Shown here: positions 42,527 to 54,560 of the stretch, in pieces
Position numbering within the stretch: position 1 is the stretch's first letter
Layout: each line of letters opens with the position of its first letter
DNA from: Clitopilus passeckerianus
Taxonomy: Eukaryota > Basidiomycota > Agaricomycetes > Agaricales > Entolomataceae
Direction of reading: 5' to 3'
Assembly (NCBI GenBank): GCA_944990035.1
Contig: CALYLX010000143.1
Span: 124,001 to 188,000, forward strand
Length of the DNA: 64,000 bases
Translations under genes and position numbers: made by a program
Notes under the pieces: model-generated
What the model saw: the letters and a program-made list of their open reading frames with translations, nothing else
Database searches by the model: none
What the model was told of the DNA's origin: nothing

Positions 42527-45500
42527 CTACGCGGAAACCGCTGTAACTGCCCTCGATCTTTCAGGATCAATCATGCGGTTGACCTTAACCGTAGGACCAA
42601 TCTGTACGTTGCCCATCTCCTGTGGCGTAATCAGGATGTATTGTTTTTGATCAGAGGAATTTGCTGTGTCGATCTAGAGCAGACAATTGAGCATACGATT
42701 GAGCCTGCGTGCAAACTGACTTACCATCATTTTCATGGCAATTCGCCGGTTCACTGCATCCATGAAAACGTCGAACTCGTCTACGGAAGAGATGAGGAAA
42801 ATTCAAGGAACCGATGACGTAGACCTACCAAGGCAACGGAGGGGGCAACCAATGGCTTCCCAAAGAGCAAGCAGAAGACAGATAGTAGAGAAGGACTTCT
42901 CTCCACCGCTGAGTGAGCGTGGATCCTTCTCTTTCGGAGCTTGAGTGCCAGCTTGATCTTCCGTCCGGACTTTCAACTCGAGGGTCCCTTTGGCATGGTG
43001 GAACAGCACTTTGCCGAAATAGCCACGAGTGGACAAATGATACGAGAACACCAATTTACACCGTAGCGCAATGTGACGGCGGAACTCTTGCCATCGACTG
43101 AGGCGCTCAGTTAGCGAGGCCTTCAGTGTCTATGGTTTGACAGGCAGTCAGCTCATCGGAATTCCCAAAGATATGATAATTGAACGCACTTTCGTCAGCG
43201 TGACCATTTGCTTGTAATCCCTTTCTGCAATTTTCAGGGCTTGTTCAGCCTCGTTGACGGTTTTCGCAAGGTCTCCGGGTGCTTTCTCTCCGCTGTTCAA
43301 CGGAAATCAGCACCGGTACGTATTTAATGAGCGAGATCGAGCTGACCGTTTCTGCCTTTCTTCCAGGGCTCTCTCCACCGACTCGAGTTGACGTTGCAAA
43401 AAAGCCACAGGACGGGGATTTTCAATCTGTTGGCATATGGTCTCAGCCTTCTTGGTCCATTCCTGGAAGTCAGATTCAGTGGAAATTCAAATCCTACATG
43501 AAGTGGCATACCGCAAACTCTTCTTGGAGAGTATCCGCTGTATCCTTAACACCAGCAATCTTGACTTTTTCTTGCGTGAGTTTGTTATTGTACCATGCGA
43601 CGCTTTCTTGAGCCTTAGAACGCGCATCCACAGCATCGTTCACCGTCTGGTGAACTCCAGCGGCGAATTGGTTATGTTCATCGATACGGCGTTTGAGTTG
43701 GTTCGACTCAGTGAGTAGCGCCTTCTGTTTCTCGTCCAGCTCGGTCTTCTGCCTCACAACGTCTTCGAATTGTACGAGGATGCCTTTCTTTTCTTCATCG
43801 GCTTCCTATAGAAAGAATGAGGTCCACGGAGGAATGCATAGAGGAAGAACCCTCACTTCTCGGGCAGCCATGAGACTTGTGACATCCGACGGCATTTCCT
43901 CGTTCACTTCTTGCTGGACGTCGTTGAGATTTGTTTTAGCTCGGCGGAATTCCTCAGCCAGACGGCTTTGGGACACCTAGGATATCAAGTTCAACGAAGA
44001 CACGGCCTATGTATCATCCAAAGTTCTTGCCTTCATCTGGTCGAGGGCTCCTCGTCCTTGAGCAAAAGTAGCCTTGGCTTCCTGCACCTCTCCGGATACT
44101 CGTTTGTATTCCTCCTCGTACTTTGCCATCTCCTCTTTGTAGTGCCTATGATAAACCATTCAGTCCAGTTTGGATGGGCCATCTCGTAGGACATACCTGA
44201 TCTGAGCTGCACTATTTCGACCCGTCAACAAGAGATTGGTAGCATCATTCCGGTTCTGCCTGAAGTTTATCTTCGAAGATGAAACACCACCTTCACTGTA
44301 GGGGAGAAAATGTTTATAAGTTACAATTCTAGATGACCAAGGAGAACTCACGGGTAGACTCGGACCGTCATGCCATTCGCCGCCCACGCAAGACCACCAC
44401 GGCCAAGACGCCTGAGATTTTGCTCTCCTTCCTTTCGATCAGGAGCCAAAAGAACCCGCTCAATATTTACACGGTTGATCAAGATGCGGAGGACATGGGG
44501 GTTCGATATCTATATAGGCAATCAGCATATAGGACAGGTGTGAAGCAGGTTATCATACCTCGAGAGCACGAAGAACAGTCAGATATTCTTGGGGAGGTTC
44601 GCCTGAACTGTAATCGAAGAGGTCGGTATCGTAAATCACAATTTGAGTGGTTTTACTGTTGAGGGTCGAGGTTAGTATGTTCGACTTGGGGTGTGGGTCA
44701 CTGGACTCACTTATTGTATTTGACGAGTACTTTCTTGAGCTGGACTTGATCCCGTGGATCGGTCACGGCGAATGCGGTCAAATACTGAGACAACTGGTGA
44801 CGAAGCAGAGTGCCCCATTTTTGAGCGTCCTTAGCGTTGACATACAAACCAAGAGGGCCAATGGGCTTCTCCCCATGCCATCTCATCTGGTTAACCTCAT
44901 TCAACACCCCTTGAATATTGTTGCCATAAGGAGTGAGAGCGTTCTTCTCCGCTTGTTGAGCCCGTTCGATCATCCCTTGACAGTTCTGGATTTGGCCTTT
45001 GATGGTGTTAATCGCCGCATCCTGCTTCATCCCTTCGTTCTTAATCTTATCAAGCTCCTCCTGCTTAGTGCGGACTTGTTCCTCGATGTTCTTGAGCTGG
45101 GCTTGTGTATTCTGAACTTGTTCGCGTGCGGTAGCAAGCCTTTGTTGCGTTTCATGTTGCTTTGCCTCCGTTTGCTGCTGCATGCGCGCAGTTTCTGTTG
45201 CTATCTGGCTGTCCAAGTCTTTGAGCTGATTGGTGATGCCGTCCATACTTTGCCCCATGCGCTTCAAGTCAGTCTACAGCGCCCATCAGAGTCTTGAACA
45301 GCGTTGAAGGGCAGGACCAACCTACATTGAAATCCACAATAGAACGCTTGTTGTTCTTGATCTCAGCCTGGATGTCAGCGCGCCGTTCTGAGAGCTCGTC
45401 TATGCGCCCCAACTTTGCATACTCCTGCTCGCGACGTTCGACCTCTCGACTAGCTTCCTCGAATTCCGCCTAGGCGACGTTGTTAGCATTCGCGCTCCAT

Positions 45501-46954
45501 CTGGGCAGTGAATGTAGCATACATTAGCTTCCGCCAGCTTCTCTTCGATGTCGGGCAAACGGCTCTCCAGATTAGCCAATTCTTTGAACTTGGCTGTCAT
45601 TTCTTCGCATTTGGCAGCAACGTGAGCCCAGCCTAGTTCCCTCTGGATAGCGCCAAGCTTGTCCTGGAGCTCTATAGCTTTCTGAGCCTCTGCAAAGCGC
45701 GTAGAGGCGTCCTTGAAGGCAGCCCTGAGATCCGGAATCGCCTGCCGCTTCTGCTCAAGGATTCTCGTTGTTTGTGTTATATTGTCCATGCAGGTGTCAT
45801 ATTCGTCGTGTAGTTGAGACAATTGAGTTCCTCGAAGGAATAGCTAGCGAAAGGTTAGTATTGGAGAAGATAGAAAATATATAAGATCTGACCTTGTACT
45901 TGTCGGCGGGAGAAGACGCGCTCAAGAATTGGCGGGCAGAGTCTGATCCCAGAATGAGCAACGTGAATGATCTCCAGCAGAAAGCCTCACAGACCTTGGG
46001 TCAAGACGCTCATGGGGTTGTCGACCTGGATATTCATGTGGTCGCAAATTGCAGCTAACTCCTCTCTCTTCGAGCTAATGAGCTTCTTCTGGGAATTTTG
46101 AATTTTCCAGGTAGAAGAGCCTTCTTTGGTCCATTTGCGAGTGATGACAATAGAACTTCCATATTCCTTTGGCTTAAATGCTTCTTCTCCTTGATTCTTG
46201 AGAGTGATGGTGACCTCAGACCAGCTAACCAAACGCGTGAGCATAGATCCATGTCGCTATCAAGAGCCCATTCTTACCTCACACCTTCTTTGATGAAGGA
46301 TTTGAGCCCACTTCCGCGTCCAGTCGCGATACTTTTACCCCCAAGGGCGACAGTGATGGCAGACAGGACAGCACTCTTGCCACCTAGGAATAGGTCATAA
46401 ACATCTCTTTCATATGGGCTTCGTGTGTTTACTCACTTCCGTTATGGCCTGAATAAAACAACATTAGCTTAGTTATACCGTTGATTGCATAAATAGGACG
46501 CACCAATAATGAAGTTGATTTGAGGGCCAAAATCAAATGTCAAGAATTTGTGGCACATGAAGTTGTGCATCTCGATACGTTCGATGATACCATACTCTGC
46601 GATTCCCTAAAAAAAATTGAACCAAAGATATGTCAACTAAAAGTTCAAAAATTCGGGAGAACGGCTTACACCCTGAATCTTGCGTTTAGCATCAAGCTCT
46701 TCACGAATAGTATCTCCATGCTCAGCAGAGAATCTCTCGAAAATTTCATCCTCATCTTCTTCTTCGTCGTCGTCTTCTTGCTCCTCCTCCTCTTCGTCAT
46801 CATCAGAGTCCCTTGCATTTCGACGCGTCTTTCGCTTTCGAGGCATGGTGTGAACCTCGTCGTCGTCACCATTGAATCTGGCTCGTTTTTGAGATGTGGA
46901 TTGAATGGGTTCGTCGTCGTCGCTAGCACTTTCGACGGAAGGTCGTTTGACCAT
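42527..46954 (-). CDS. SMC6: SMC6, subunit of the SMC5/6 DNA-repair complex
   Basis: Starting at 46954 ([16 protein letters not shown]), a very acidic N-terminal tail precedes the ATPase head. The Walker A motif [20 protein letters not shown] is built from three exons, the middle one only 12 nt (46437-46448). Family-specific blocks follow: [50 protein letters not shown] and [16 protein letters not shown]. Long coiled coils fill 43.2-45.8 kb, with the hinge near 44.4-45.0 kb. The C-terminal head has [20 protein letters not shown] (signature) and an EFDVFMD-type Walker B across an intron, then [20 protein letters not shown], stopping at 42527-42529. At least ten short introns interrupt it. Not every junction was resolved here, so the interior model is approximate. 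Confidence 0.93.
46437..46448 (-). other. 12-nt micro-exon of SMC6
   Basis: The exon GCCATAACGGAA lies between a 55-bp intron (46449-46503) and a 53-bp intron (46384-46436), both GT-AG. It encodes the HNG core of the GHNGSGKS nucleotide-binding loop. Skipping it keeps the reading frame but removes four residues of the loop. Confidence 0.8.
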
Positions 46955-47987
46955 CTTGGCAGATGTTGAACAATTTGAGAGTTAAGACAAAGAGACGCGA
47001 CTCCTTGCGCGAGCACTATTGAGCGGAATTTCAATTTATCTCGATCACGTGTCTGACGCGCTGCCCCATTCAACGATTGACACTGACAGGAATCAAGAGG
47101 GTCTTCTCAGGCAACTTGATGGTGAGAGGACCTTTTTCTGATATCGGAAACTAAGATCTAGAAAAATACGAGGAAGAAGTCTCGGGATCTCTATTGAGAA
47201 CGCTTGGCTTACAATCTTCGTGCTGCTCTGCCTGAATCTCTTTCTCGGAACACAGTCAATCTTGCTGCACTGGCCAACGAATCTTGAAAAAGTCCACGAA
47301 GTTGCCGGTTTGCCCCAATGTGTAGAACGTTGGTCTTGACACATTATGACGGGCGTTCTTTACAAGAGGCACACCGTGGTATTCAGCCAACGAATTTCTA
47401 GTTTTCTGGTCTTTCATTCTGAATGGTAGAGTGGAAGCCACCGGACCCAGACTAATGTCCCGGCACTGACACGGGGTTCACCCAGTCTTTTTGCTCTGGC
47501 CAGGCATTTACGAAGCGCGTCATGCTTCTAGCGCATTTCACCATACTTTAAGCGGCTGATAATACGGGAGGACTGGGGAACAATGCGCCACCGACTTTTG
47601 TAATTTCGTCTGGCTCGTAATTGGTTTGCAATCAAAAGGTCGATACCGCGCCAGCCGCGACATGAGATACCGTGAATCAGCCGAAATTTTGGTGGGCGTT
47701 GATACGGAGAAGAAGTATCGGAAACCAGGTATTCAAGATCAATTTAACTAACCTAGGCAAATGATTAGTGATATATTGCAGTCATGAAGAATCGAATGCA
47801 AGTGATCAATCCTTTGCTCGCCCCAAGAGCTCGCCCACAGTGAACTGGGTTTCGAACTCCGCCCAGCGTCTATTTAATCTAAGTCTTCTAAGCTACGACC
47901 TGCTGCCTTTCTTTTACCTTGCCCTCTGCTTATTCCCCTTAGATCTCCCGGAACCCCTTTCCCTTCCCAGTAGACCCTCGGCCGTAC
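46955..47987. other. Intergenic region; unassigned ORF fragments
   Basis: The SMC6 promoter presumably lies in the first few hundred bases. A minus-strand frame at 47256-47441 (VPLVKNARHNVSRPTFYTLG) and, further down, a short stretch ending LPEKTLLIPVSVNR near 47090 look partly coding. I could not join them into a gene and found no known domain. Confidence 0.35.
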
Positions 47988-49966
47988 ATGGATACTGGAT
48001 ATCCTTTCTCGTCTCCAGCATCAACAAACCCCCCGGAAACATCCTACCTTCTCGTTCTTGCCGATTTTCTAGTAAAGATCTTACAAGCATGGGCAGATCA
48101 CAGAGGATTTCAGTATCAGAAGTACTCAGAGCTCGGACAAATAGAGTATAGGCTCTGTTCCCGCCGGTTTATTGCAATGTGGTTTTCCGGCAGGTCCAAG
48201 ATTTAGCAAGAGGTACGTAGACCTTGCTATGGATTATCTCGCAGTTCTATAGTATTCACGCTGATTTTTTTTTGCTCTCAGCATGCACTCAGGATCCTCA
48301 CTAGCGCCGATACAATCCAGAATACGATCCAAAGCCTGGGCATCGAAGGCACTGTTTCCCTTGACGACTTTTGTCTTGCTTTCAAAGACCCTGTGGCGAT
48401 GAGACGCGATGATGAACACAGTTATCACTGGGTTTTTTATGATCTTTTCGACCCGTCTCGAGAGCCTCTGGAACGCATGTGAGAAATTCACAATTTACAT
48501 GCCTCAGGATGTTTGTTCAACGCGCATATAGCCCCTTGGACTTCAACTACCCGGACGAGTCCTTGAGCGGGACCAGGATGGCCGACACACCCTTAGAACG
48601 CTCTTCTCAAACCGTTCCGGAGGACGCTGTTCGCATCAGCTTTTGGGCACCCTGCGACGAGCCTGTATCCCAGTCAATCCGTGACGTTGTCACTGACATA
48701 TTTGGACGCTTCAGTGATCCTTCCAACCGCCCGACGCACCCTCCCCTTGAAGAGCTGTCGGAAATCGTGATCTCGTTTCTCAGGCAGTGGGAATACGACG
48801 TTTGCGAGGAAACTGGGCATGCTGTACTGGCCGTTTTGATACACAGCATGTTAAACAGCGTAACCGACTGGCATACAGTCGACGAGGCCACATATAATGT
48901 GAGTATTTGCTCTTGCCGGTGACGATAACCCTAATAGATCACAGCATATAATCGCTACACTACTCTCGGATGAAGCGTGTGCAATCATGGCTCGGGGACT
49001 TGGGTTTCCCAAGACAGATACCACTGCCGATGAGCGAACAAGAGCGGTAGCATTCAAAGTTGCCGTCTGCGTCTCTCACGAGATAAACATCCACGCCATC
49101 TTCAAGCTTGTAGTCTGGGGGATCCGTGAGTATATGCCACTCATTTACCTTTTTCCAGAGATCGAGGGAAGGTATGTGGACCATTACCTCGGCTATCTCG
49201 ACGCTTAGCACTTAACACTCTCTTTCCAGCTACAAGGGATGGCAGAGACAGCAAATACCGTCGATGCCTGCGCATCTTGCTACTTACCAGTCGCCAGTGG
49301 TCGCAGACAAGCTTAGGAACGACCCGAAGGTCCTATTCACGCCACCCCCATCGCTCAGTCTATTTTCAAGGTTTCGGACGAGATCTGCAAGTCCTCGTTG
49401 GATGCAGGTGGGAACAAAGATCCGCCGTCTTCTACGACCACGCGCCCTTTCTCTGGAACCTAGTGGATCTAACGCACTCAACCAGTGTGTCTTCACACCT
49501 TCCAATGATTCAGAAAACGAACAAGGCCACCTCTTGGGTACTCCTTGGACTCCTACTGGCCATCAAGGCATGGCTCCATCATCTTCGAACCATCCTCCTC
49601 CGTCCGGACAAGGTCTCGGGTTTACCGACGTACAGATTGCCGTGCCGTCACTGCGGCCGCCGCAAATCGAGCTGTAGTCCTACTTCGGTTAGCCCCAAAA
49701 CACCCGCCCAGGATTCTCCCCGTCGCTCCAAAGGCGTCATGGCATTTCTCGCAGACGTCTCCAACACAATATTCAGGGGAAAGCGAAAAAGGGAACCAAC
49801 AAACCAGTCCGAACAAGTATCGACGCCCACCTCCGGGGGACGCCCGCCAGACAAGCAACCCAAGACTACGAATCCATCGGAGCCTTCAAGTGATTTGACG
49901 GACGCGACCGCCGGAACGACGATTGCGAAACCAAGCATGCCAAGGGCTTTGGATTTCTGGAACTGA
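47988..49966 (+). CDS. Hypothetical protein, multi-exon, lineage-specific
   Basis: The likely start is 47988 (MDTGYPFSSPASTNPPETSY), but the splice between about 48140 and 48290 is unresolved. Then LRILTSADTIQNTIQSLGIE through FYDLFDPSREPLERM, an intron from 48480, FVQRAYSPLDFNYPDE, LSEIVISFLRQWEYDVCEET, an intron near 48901-48943, IIATLLSDEACAIMARGLGF, and an intron from about 49126. A long last exon (to 49966) has RDLQVLVGCRWEQRSAVFYD, a hydrophobic WVLLGLLLAIKAWLHHL stretch that may span a membrane, a CRHCGRRKSSC cluster, and a basic Ser/Pro-rich tail. No known domain is recognised. Regular exon-intron phase and lack of stops argue for a real gene. Confidence 0.6.
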
Positions 49967-50675
49967 ATACCAACCTTTTAAATTCTATTCCAATCGTACG
50001 GCTTGCGTTCAAAGAGTTCGTGAAATTGTCGCCATTCTCCATGCTTGCGAGTTATCCCTCCTTCGATATGGATTACGATCAAGTTTGTTCTCCCCCCTCT
50101 ATCGTCTCGCTTCTCAACATTATCGCTGTCGTGTTCTCTGCTGCAAGCTTTCTTGCCCCTTACGATACCCTCATCCATGTAGATATACCCTCTGCATCGT
50201 AATCAGTACTTTCTCTTGCGCATTCAATCAATTACACATCCATGTAACATCACTGTTCCATCGTTAATTCAATTTTTCTTGCTCGCCCAATCCAATCCAA
50301 TTCCGTTAGACGCCAGCATCTTACAATTACTTGAGATATATCTTATTGTATTTCAATCAGTGTTCGGAATATGCGGGTATCTAAAGCTACACGTGAACGT
50401 AAGTAAAGAAACGAACGAGTAACGTATGAAGAAAAAAATGGGAGCAAGGATGAAAAATCCGGAATCCAAGGTTCAAATGATTGCGTGTGATAACCAAAGC
50501 GGCAGAGGAGATGGGAAGTCGTTAAAATGGCATCTGCAATAATGAAATAATAAATAACCTCCGTATGGGATCCTTTAAAAGGAGCGAGAGCGCGGGTTGT
50601 ATGAAACCCGACCATAAACCGATGTATATCGAGAGAGACCGTGAAGATAAGAAGCCGAGGTACTCAAGACCCGAA
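49967..50675. other. Convergent intergenic region, no gene seen
   Basis: T-rich 3' flanks of the two converging genes. Short open frames here lack motifs and splice structure. Confidence 0.55.
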
Positions 50676-52023
50676 TTACAGTCTTGAGCGCCTTTCCTTC
50701 CTCTTATGGGAGTGTAGGGCGCTGGTGGGAATGGGCGTGGCGGCAGCCCTCTTATCAATCGTGCGTGTCGGGGTAACTTTGAGCACAGTTGCACCGCCAA
50801 CAGTTGTTTGAGGGGCCGCGGACGTTGTCGCAGGCGCAGATTGTTCCCCACCTTCACCAAATTGGCCAGGGCGCTGATGATCCGGCTTGTTGTGTGTGAG
50901 GTACCATCCGAGACCGGCGGCACCACCAATAAGCTAGACACCATAATAATCAATAACTGAAACGACATAATAATTCTCTGTCACCTACCAGGAGAAGGAT
51001 GATACCTGTCACCCATACCCAGCGAGAAAAGTGAGAGTATCCATTTTTAGTTTTCGACAACCAGGAACTGGTGATAGAGGGCGTTAATATGGCGCTCTTA
51101 GGGAATGTAGAAAGCTATTTTTACCTCTCTTTATTTGCTTCGGGCATCTTCGCCACCATACTGAATCGACGCCAGAAATCGTCGCCCTTCTCACCACGGG
51201 CTGGGAGGAGAGTGTCTTCGTTGTTTCCCCGCATAGTGGGTCGCGGAGTGGGCGAAGTACCGAATGTCACCCCAGGGGACTTGCGTGGTCGGGCAAAGGC
51301 AGGCGTGATAGGCGTGACAGGTGGCTGAAGAGGATGAGGGTTGGAGGGAACATGGGTAGGTGAAGGAGAAGGATCGGCAAATGGGTTACGGCCGGGGCCG
51401 GCATGGCTTGTGTTAGGGTGCGAAGGCTTAGGGACAGCAATTTGCAGTGCGGGTGGCAGTCTTGAACCAGAGGGCATGTTGTACTGGGAGGTATGTGGCG
51501 GCGAGGGAGAGGCTGGCATATTGAGCGCTGCTATTGGGGCAGCATATCCGGGTTGAGGCGCGGCAATGGGTTTCGGTGGTGGTGGCGGGCTGTTAGAGCT
51601 GTTTGAGGGTAAAGCGAGAGGGCGGGTGTTGTTGCGAGCGGTAGCGGCTGCCAGAGCTGCATGCTTGGAATGTGCAGCGGCAGCGGCGGGTTTTGGCGGA
51701 GGAATCTCGTCCTCGTCGTCTGAATCATCGTCCATGTTTAGTAGACCCATGCCAATACCGCCAACTCCCGAAATTCGATTTCCACCATCTTGCCCCGCAG
51801 CCTCCGGACCTAGATAATTGTTGTACCTAGCAAAACGTCAATCTTATGCCAGAGTCAAGTATTTGACAGAATATGCGCACATATCATAGGCCGAAGACCT
51901 GTTGTTGGGATTTGGGGGCGCTGGTTGTCGAATTCGGCGTTGAGGTGCTGGTGCTGTCTCGTAGATAGTATCTGGCTCATCCGTAGCAAATGGTGGTCTG
52001 CCAGCGAGAGGAGCGCGCGACAT
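50676..52023 (-). CDS. Single-pass membrane protein with proline-rich cytosolic part, function unknown
   Basis: Four exons (51881-52023, 51125-51826, 50989-51067, 50676-50933) encode 393 residues. The N-terminus (MSRAPLAGRPPFATDEPDTI, then YETAPAP) is followed by YNNYLGPEAAG, an acidic DDDSDDEDE patch, and a long Pro/Ala/Ser-rich disordered region. A basic motif KGDDFWRRFSMVAK precedes one membrane helix, WVWVTGIILLLLIGGAAGLGW, split across exons 3 and 4. A short Thr/Ala-rich tail ends SHKRKERRSRL. I recall similar conserved but uncharacterised proteins in Agaricomycetes. Topology (long N-terminus in the cytosol) is inferred from the flanking charge. Confidence 0.8.
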
Positions 52024-53455
52024 AACTTATAAAAAGAGTGGACTGGACAAAAGAATGTGGGGGTACAAAGCTAAAGAACGGAGGCGGCGACAACGACGAC
52101 GGGGGACTAAGGAAAGAGGATAAGGGATTTGAAGGCTGTCACACGTGTCACACTCCATACTAACTTCTCTTGTTCCCATCAGAGTCGATCGCTTCAATCA
52201 TTTGCACCCAGCCAGCGTCCACATTGCACCCATCATCCGGTTGGAAACTGTTGCTGCAAGTTTTGACAGCAAGCAGCTTCGACGTTTAAATGTTCTGCCC
52301 AAAACCAGAGCAAGAAAGCCATTCTTCAAGCCTTTGTACACCCTCCATGTCTGCCCGTTTGCTCGCGTCTGTCGTGATTACCGATCGCCTTGTGCACAAC
52401 TGTATCTAGGACCCTGGTCCGAAGATAGCTTCTGGTCCACCTCCAGGCTTTGCTCCAAGGCTTGTTAGCCTCCCTATGGAAACATGTGTTCTCTCCCTGA
52501 AATTTTTCTATTTCATATTTTACGTCTTCCCTTACTACTTGGAGGATTATTCCACCGCAAAGCAGAGAAGTACTGTGCCAATCCAGTTAGCAAGTGCTTA
52601 TCTTGGAAGTGCACACTCGGAACCGGCTCCACATTAAATAGCCAACCCTCAGTAACATTCTTGGGATTGAAGTTTCCTGTCAGCAGATCCTCCGGAACAA
52701 CTGAGTCACGTACTCCTTCAGGATCTATTTCTGATGCAATTCATCTCTCATCTACCGACGTCTCCTTTCGTTCCCACCAATCACCTGAGAATATCCGGAG
52801 ATCTTGCTGTTCCCTAGCGCCCTGCAGAGACCCTTCGGCGCTCTGCTGAAATGATGTTCTCGGCCCAATTTACTTCTCTTTGCGGTGCCGCAATACGGTC
52901 CATTGCACGACCACCGATATAAAACGGTAAGTGAAGGAGATCACTACGCTCTGAATTCTGAACAGGTCGAGGACACGTACTCATCACGTAGCCGGGATCG
53001 TCGCAGGACAAGGCAGCGCCTACCACCAGCGAGAAACGTTCGGATACTCACATCTGTTGAGCATTCGTTTCTTCCGCCCTCAGAAGACGGAAACACTCCA
53101 AGTTTCTTTTGGGCGCCTCTCTAGAACGTCGCATCAGAAAACCCCAACGAAACTGTTTACCGAGCTATAATGTCTGATCCTCTTTTGACATAGTGAGCCT
53201 CGTGTGGGTGCAAATCACAGCCCTTCCCACCTTTTGTAGGCACATCGTCTTGTGGTACTTCGCGATCCTGGTGTGAAACAAATCAGTCTCAGCCACCTAT
53301 AAAGACCAAGCAACAAGGCCTGAATGTTCTTCAGCTGCGCTCTTCCCTCTTTATCCCTGGTTGCTGGTCGACCATTCCGGACACATAGCGTTCTCGACAA
53401 TAGTTTCTTTTGAGCTATCCACGTCTCCTCACCAATCTCTGCTCTTCCGGCCCAA
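52024..53455. other. Intergenic region with weak ORFs
   Basis: Promoters of the minus-strand membrane protein and of the secreted-protein gene at 53456 lie at its edges. Plus-strand frames around 52350-52650 (MSARLLASVVITDRLVHN, and a hydrophobic CVLSLKFFYFIFYVFPYYL stretch) might be exons of an unrecognised small gene, but no convincing splice model emerged. Confidence 0.4.
53298..53305 (+). promoter_or_regulatory. TATA box of first small secreted protein
   Basis: TATAAAGA lies 158 bp upstream of the ATG at 53456. The sequence downstream of it (CTTCAGCTG...GGTTGCTGGTC) is closely repeated upstream of the paralogue at 54561. Confidence 0.5.
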
Positions 53456-54058
53456 ATGGTTTACTCTCAAGCGCTCACTACATTGGTAGTCCTTTTGGGC
53501 GTTCTCGAAACAAGTGCTTCCCCACTTGTAGCCCGTGGCAAGACGCCCGCGTCCAACCCTCCCCCAATAGGAGTACGTATATCATCAGTGTTACCTCCCA
53601 AACCATTCGAAGCTCACCACCTACGGCAGAATTCAACGACCCAGCCCTCGTTGTTGAAGTGGCTAAACGCCGTCGAATCCAAGAACCTCCTCACAGTCAA
53701 ATTCCACCCACTCGGACACGGTCAACCCCTGGCGACTTGGGACATTATGACCGAAAAGCAAGACGCTCTAGGCAGATCCATATGTGATATCTACGGCCGC
53801 AAGTGGCATCACGACCCAGTGCCTGTTTTTCCAGGTGGGCCCGCTGTCGGAAAGACATGCGAGTATCAGGCCAAGATTAGGTGTGGATGGCAGGATTTAT
53901 TCGTGGCGAGAATATCTCATGTAGCCCTTGACGAATGTGGTACACAACATGACCATCCCCCGACAAAGGATGCGATATTCCGCATACTCCGTACGCACGT
54001 CCAGCACCTTCCGGCTGCCTCAAAGTGGGAAGCAACACCAGTAGCTCCAAAGTCATAG
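53456..54058 (+). CDS. Small secreted four-cysteine protein, paralogue 1
   Basis: An uninterrupted 200-residue frame starts with a signal peptide (MVYSQALTTLVVLLGVLETS, probable cleavage after ASA/ASP near residue 22). After a Pro-rich linker comes LLKWLNAVESKNLLTVKF, then a domain with four Cys in the patterns SICDIYGRKW, CEYQAKIRCGW and LDECGTQHDHPPT, which could form two disulphides. It is about 40-45% alike by eye to the next gene, including the spacing of all four Cys. No family is recognised. Secretion is inferred from the signal peptide. The paralogue has two introns and this copy none. Confidence 0.75.
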   Translation: MVYSQALTTLVVLLGVLETSASPLVARGKTPASNPPPIGVRISSVLPPKPFEAHHLRQNSTTQPSLLKWLNAVESKNLLTVKFHPLGHGQPLATWDIMTEKQDALGRSICDIYGRKWHHDPVPVFPGGPAVGKTCEYQAKIRCGWQDLFVARISHVALDECGTQHDHPPTKDAIFRILRTHVQHLPAASKWEATPVAPKS

Positions 54059-54394
54059 GTAGAATGCAGACGTGTAGTCCTCCCTCTGCAGAAATCATCC
54101 TTCGAGAGCCTTGATTATATGGAATTGGGCAAGTGAATACAAAAATCACGGAGCTCTCAGCTGCTTGTCCGCGCCTACTTTGAACATCAGTACCTGTGCA
54201 TCCTGTTTTGGGTTCTCCTTGTCGTTGCAAATCAGAAGACAATAACGGGCCCTTCAACCGAACCTGAGATCCGCGGAATGTGAGCACCTTTGATTGACAG
54301 AATGTGAGCGCTTTGTGGGCAGCGTGTGAGTGCAGGCCAAAGCGTTCGGATCTTTTGCACGCCCACACGCATTGTGGATGAATTAACGACTCCG

Positions 54395-54402
54395 TATAAA
54401 AT
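54395..54402 (+). promoter_or_regulatory. TATA box of second small secreted protein
   Basis: TATAAAAT lies 166 bp upstream of the ATG at 54561, the same distance as in the paralogue. The 5' leader between them is also similar. Confidence 0.5.
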
Positions 54403-54560
54403 CAAGCTCGTATGGCTTGCAGGTCTTCAGCTGTGCTCCTACGTCCTTGCCCCCGGTTGCTGGTCAACCATTCAGGATACATCTTCTAGTCTAGCCTCGT
54501 TTGCGACAACAAAGCCTTTCACCTCGTTATCTCTCTCTCCTCTTTCCTTGCAAAATCATC

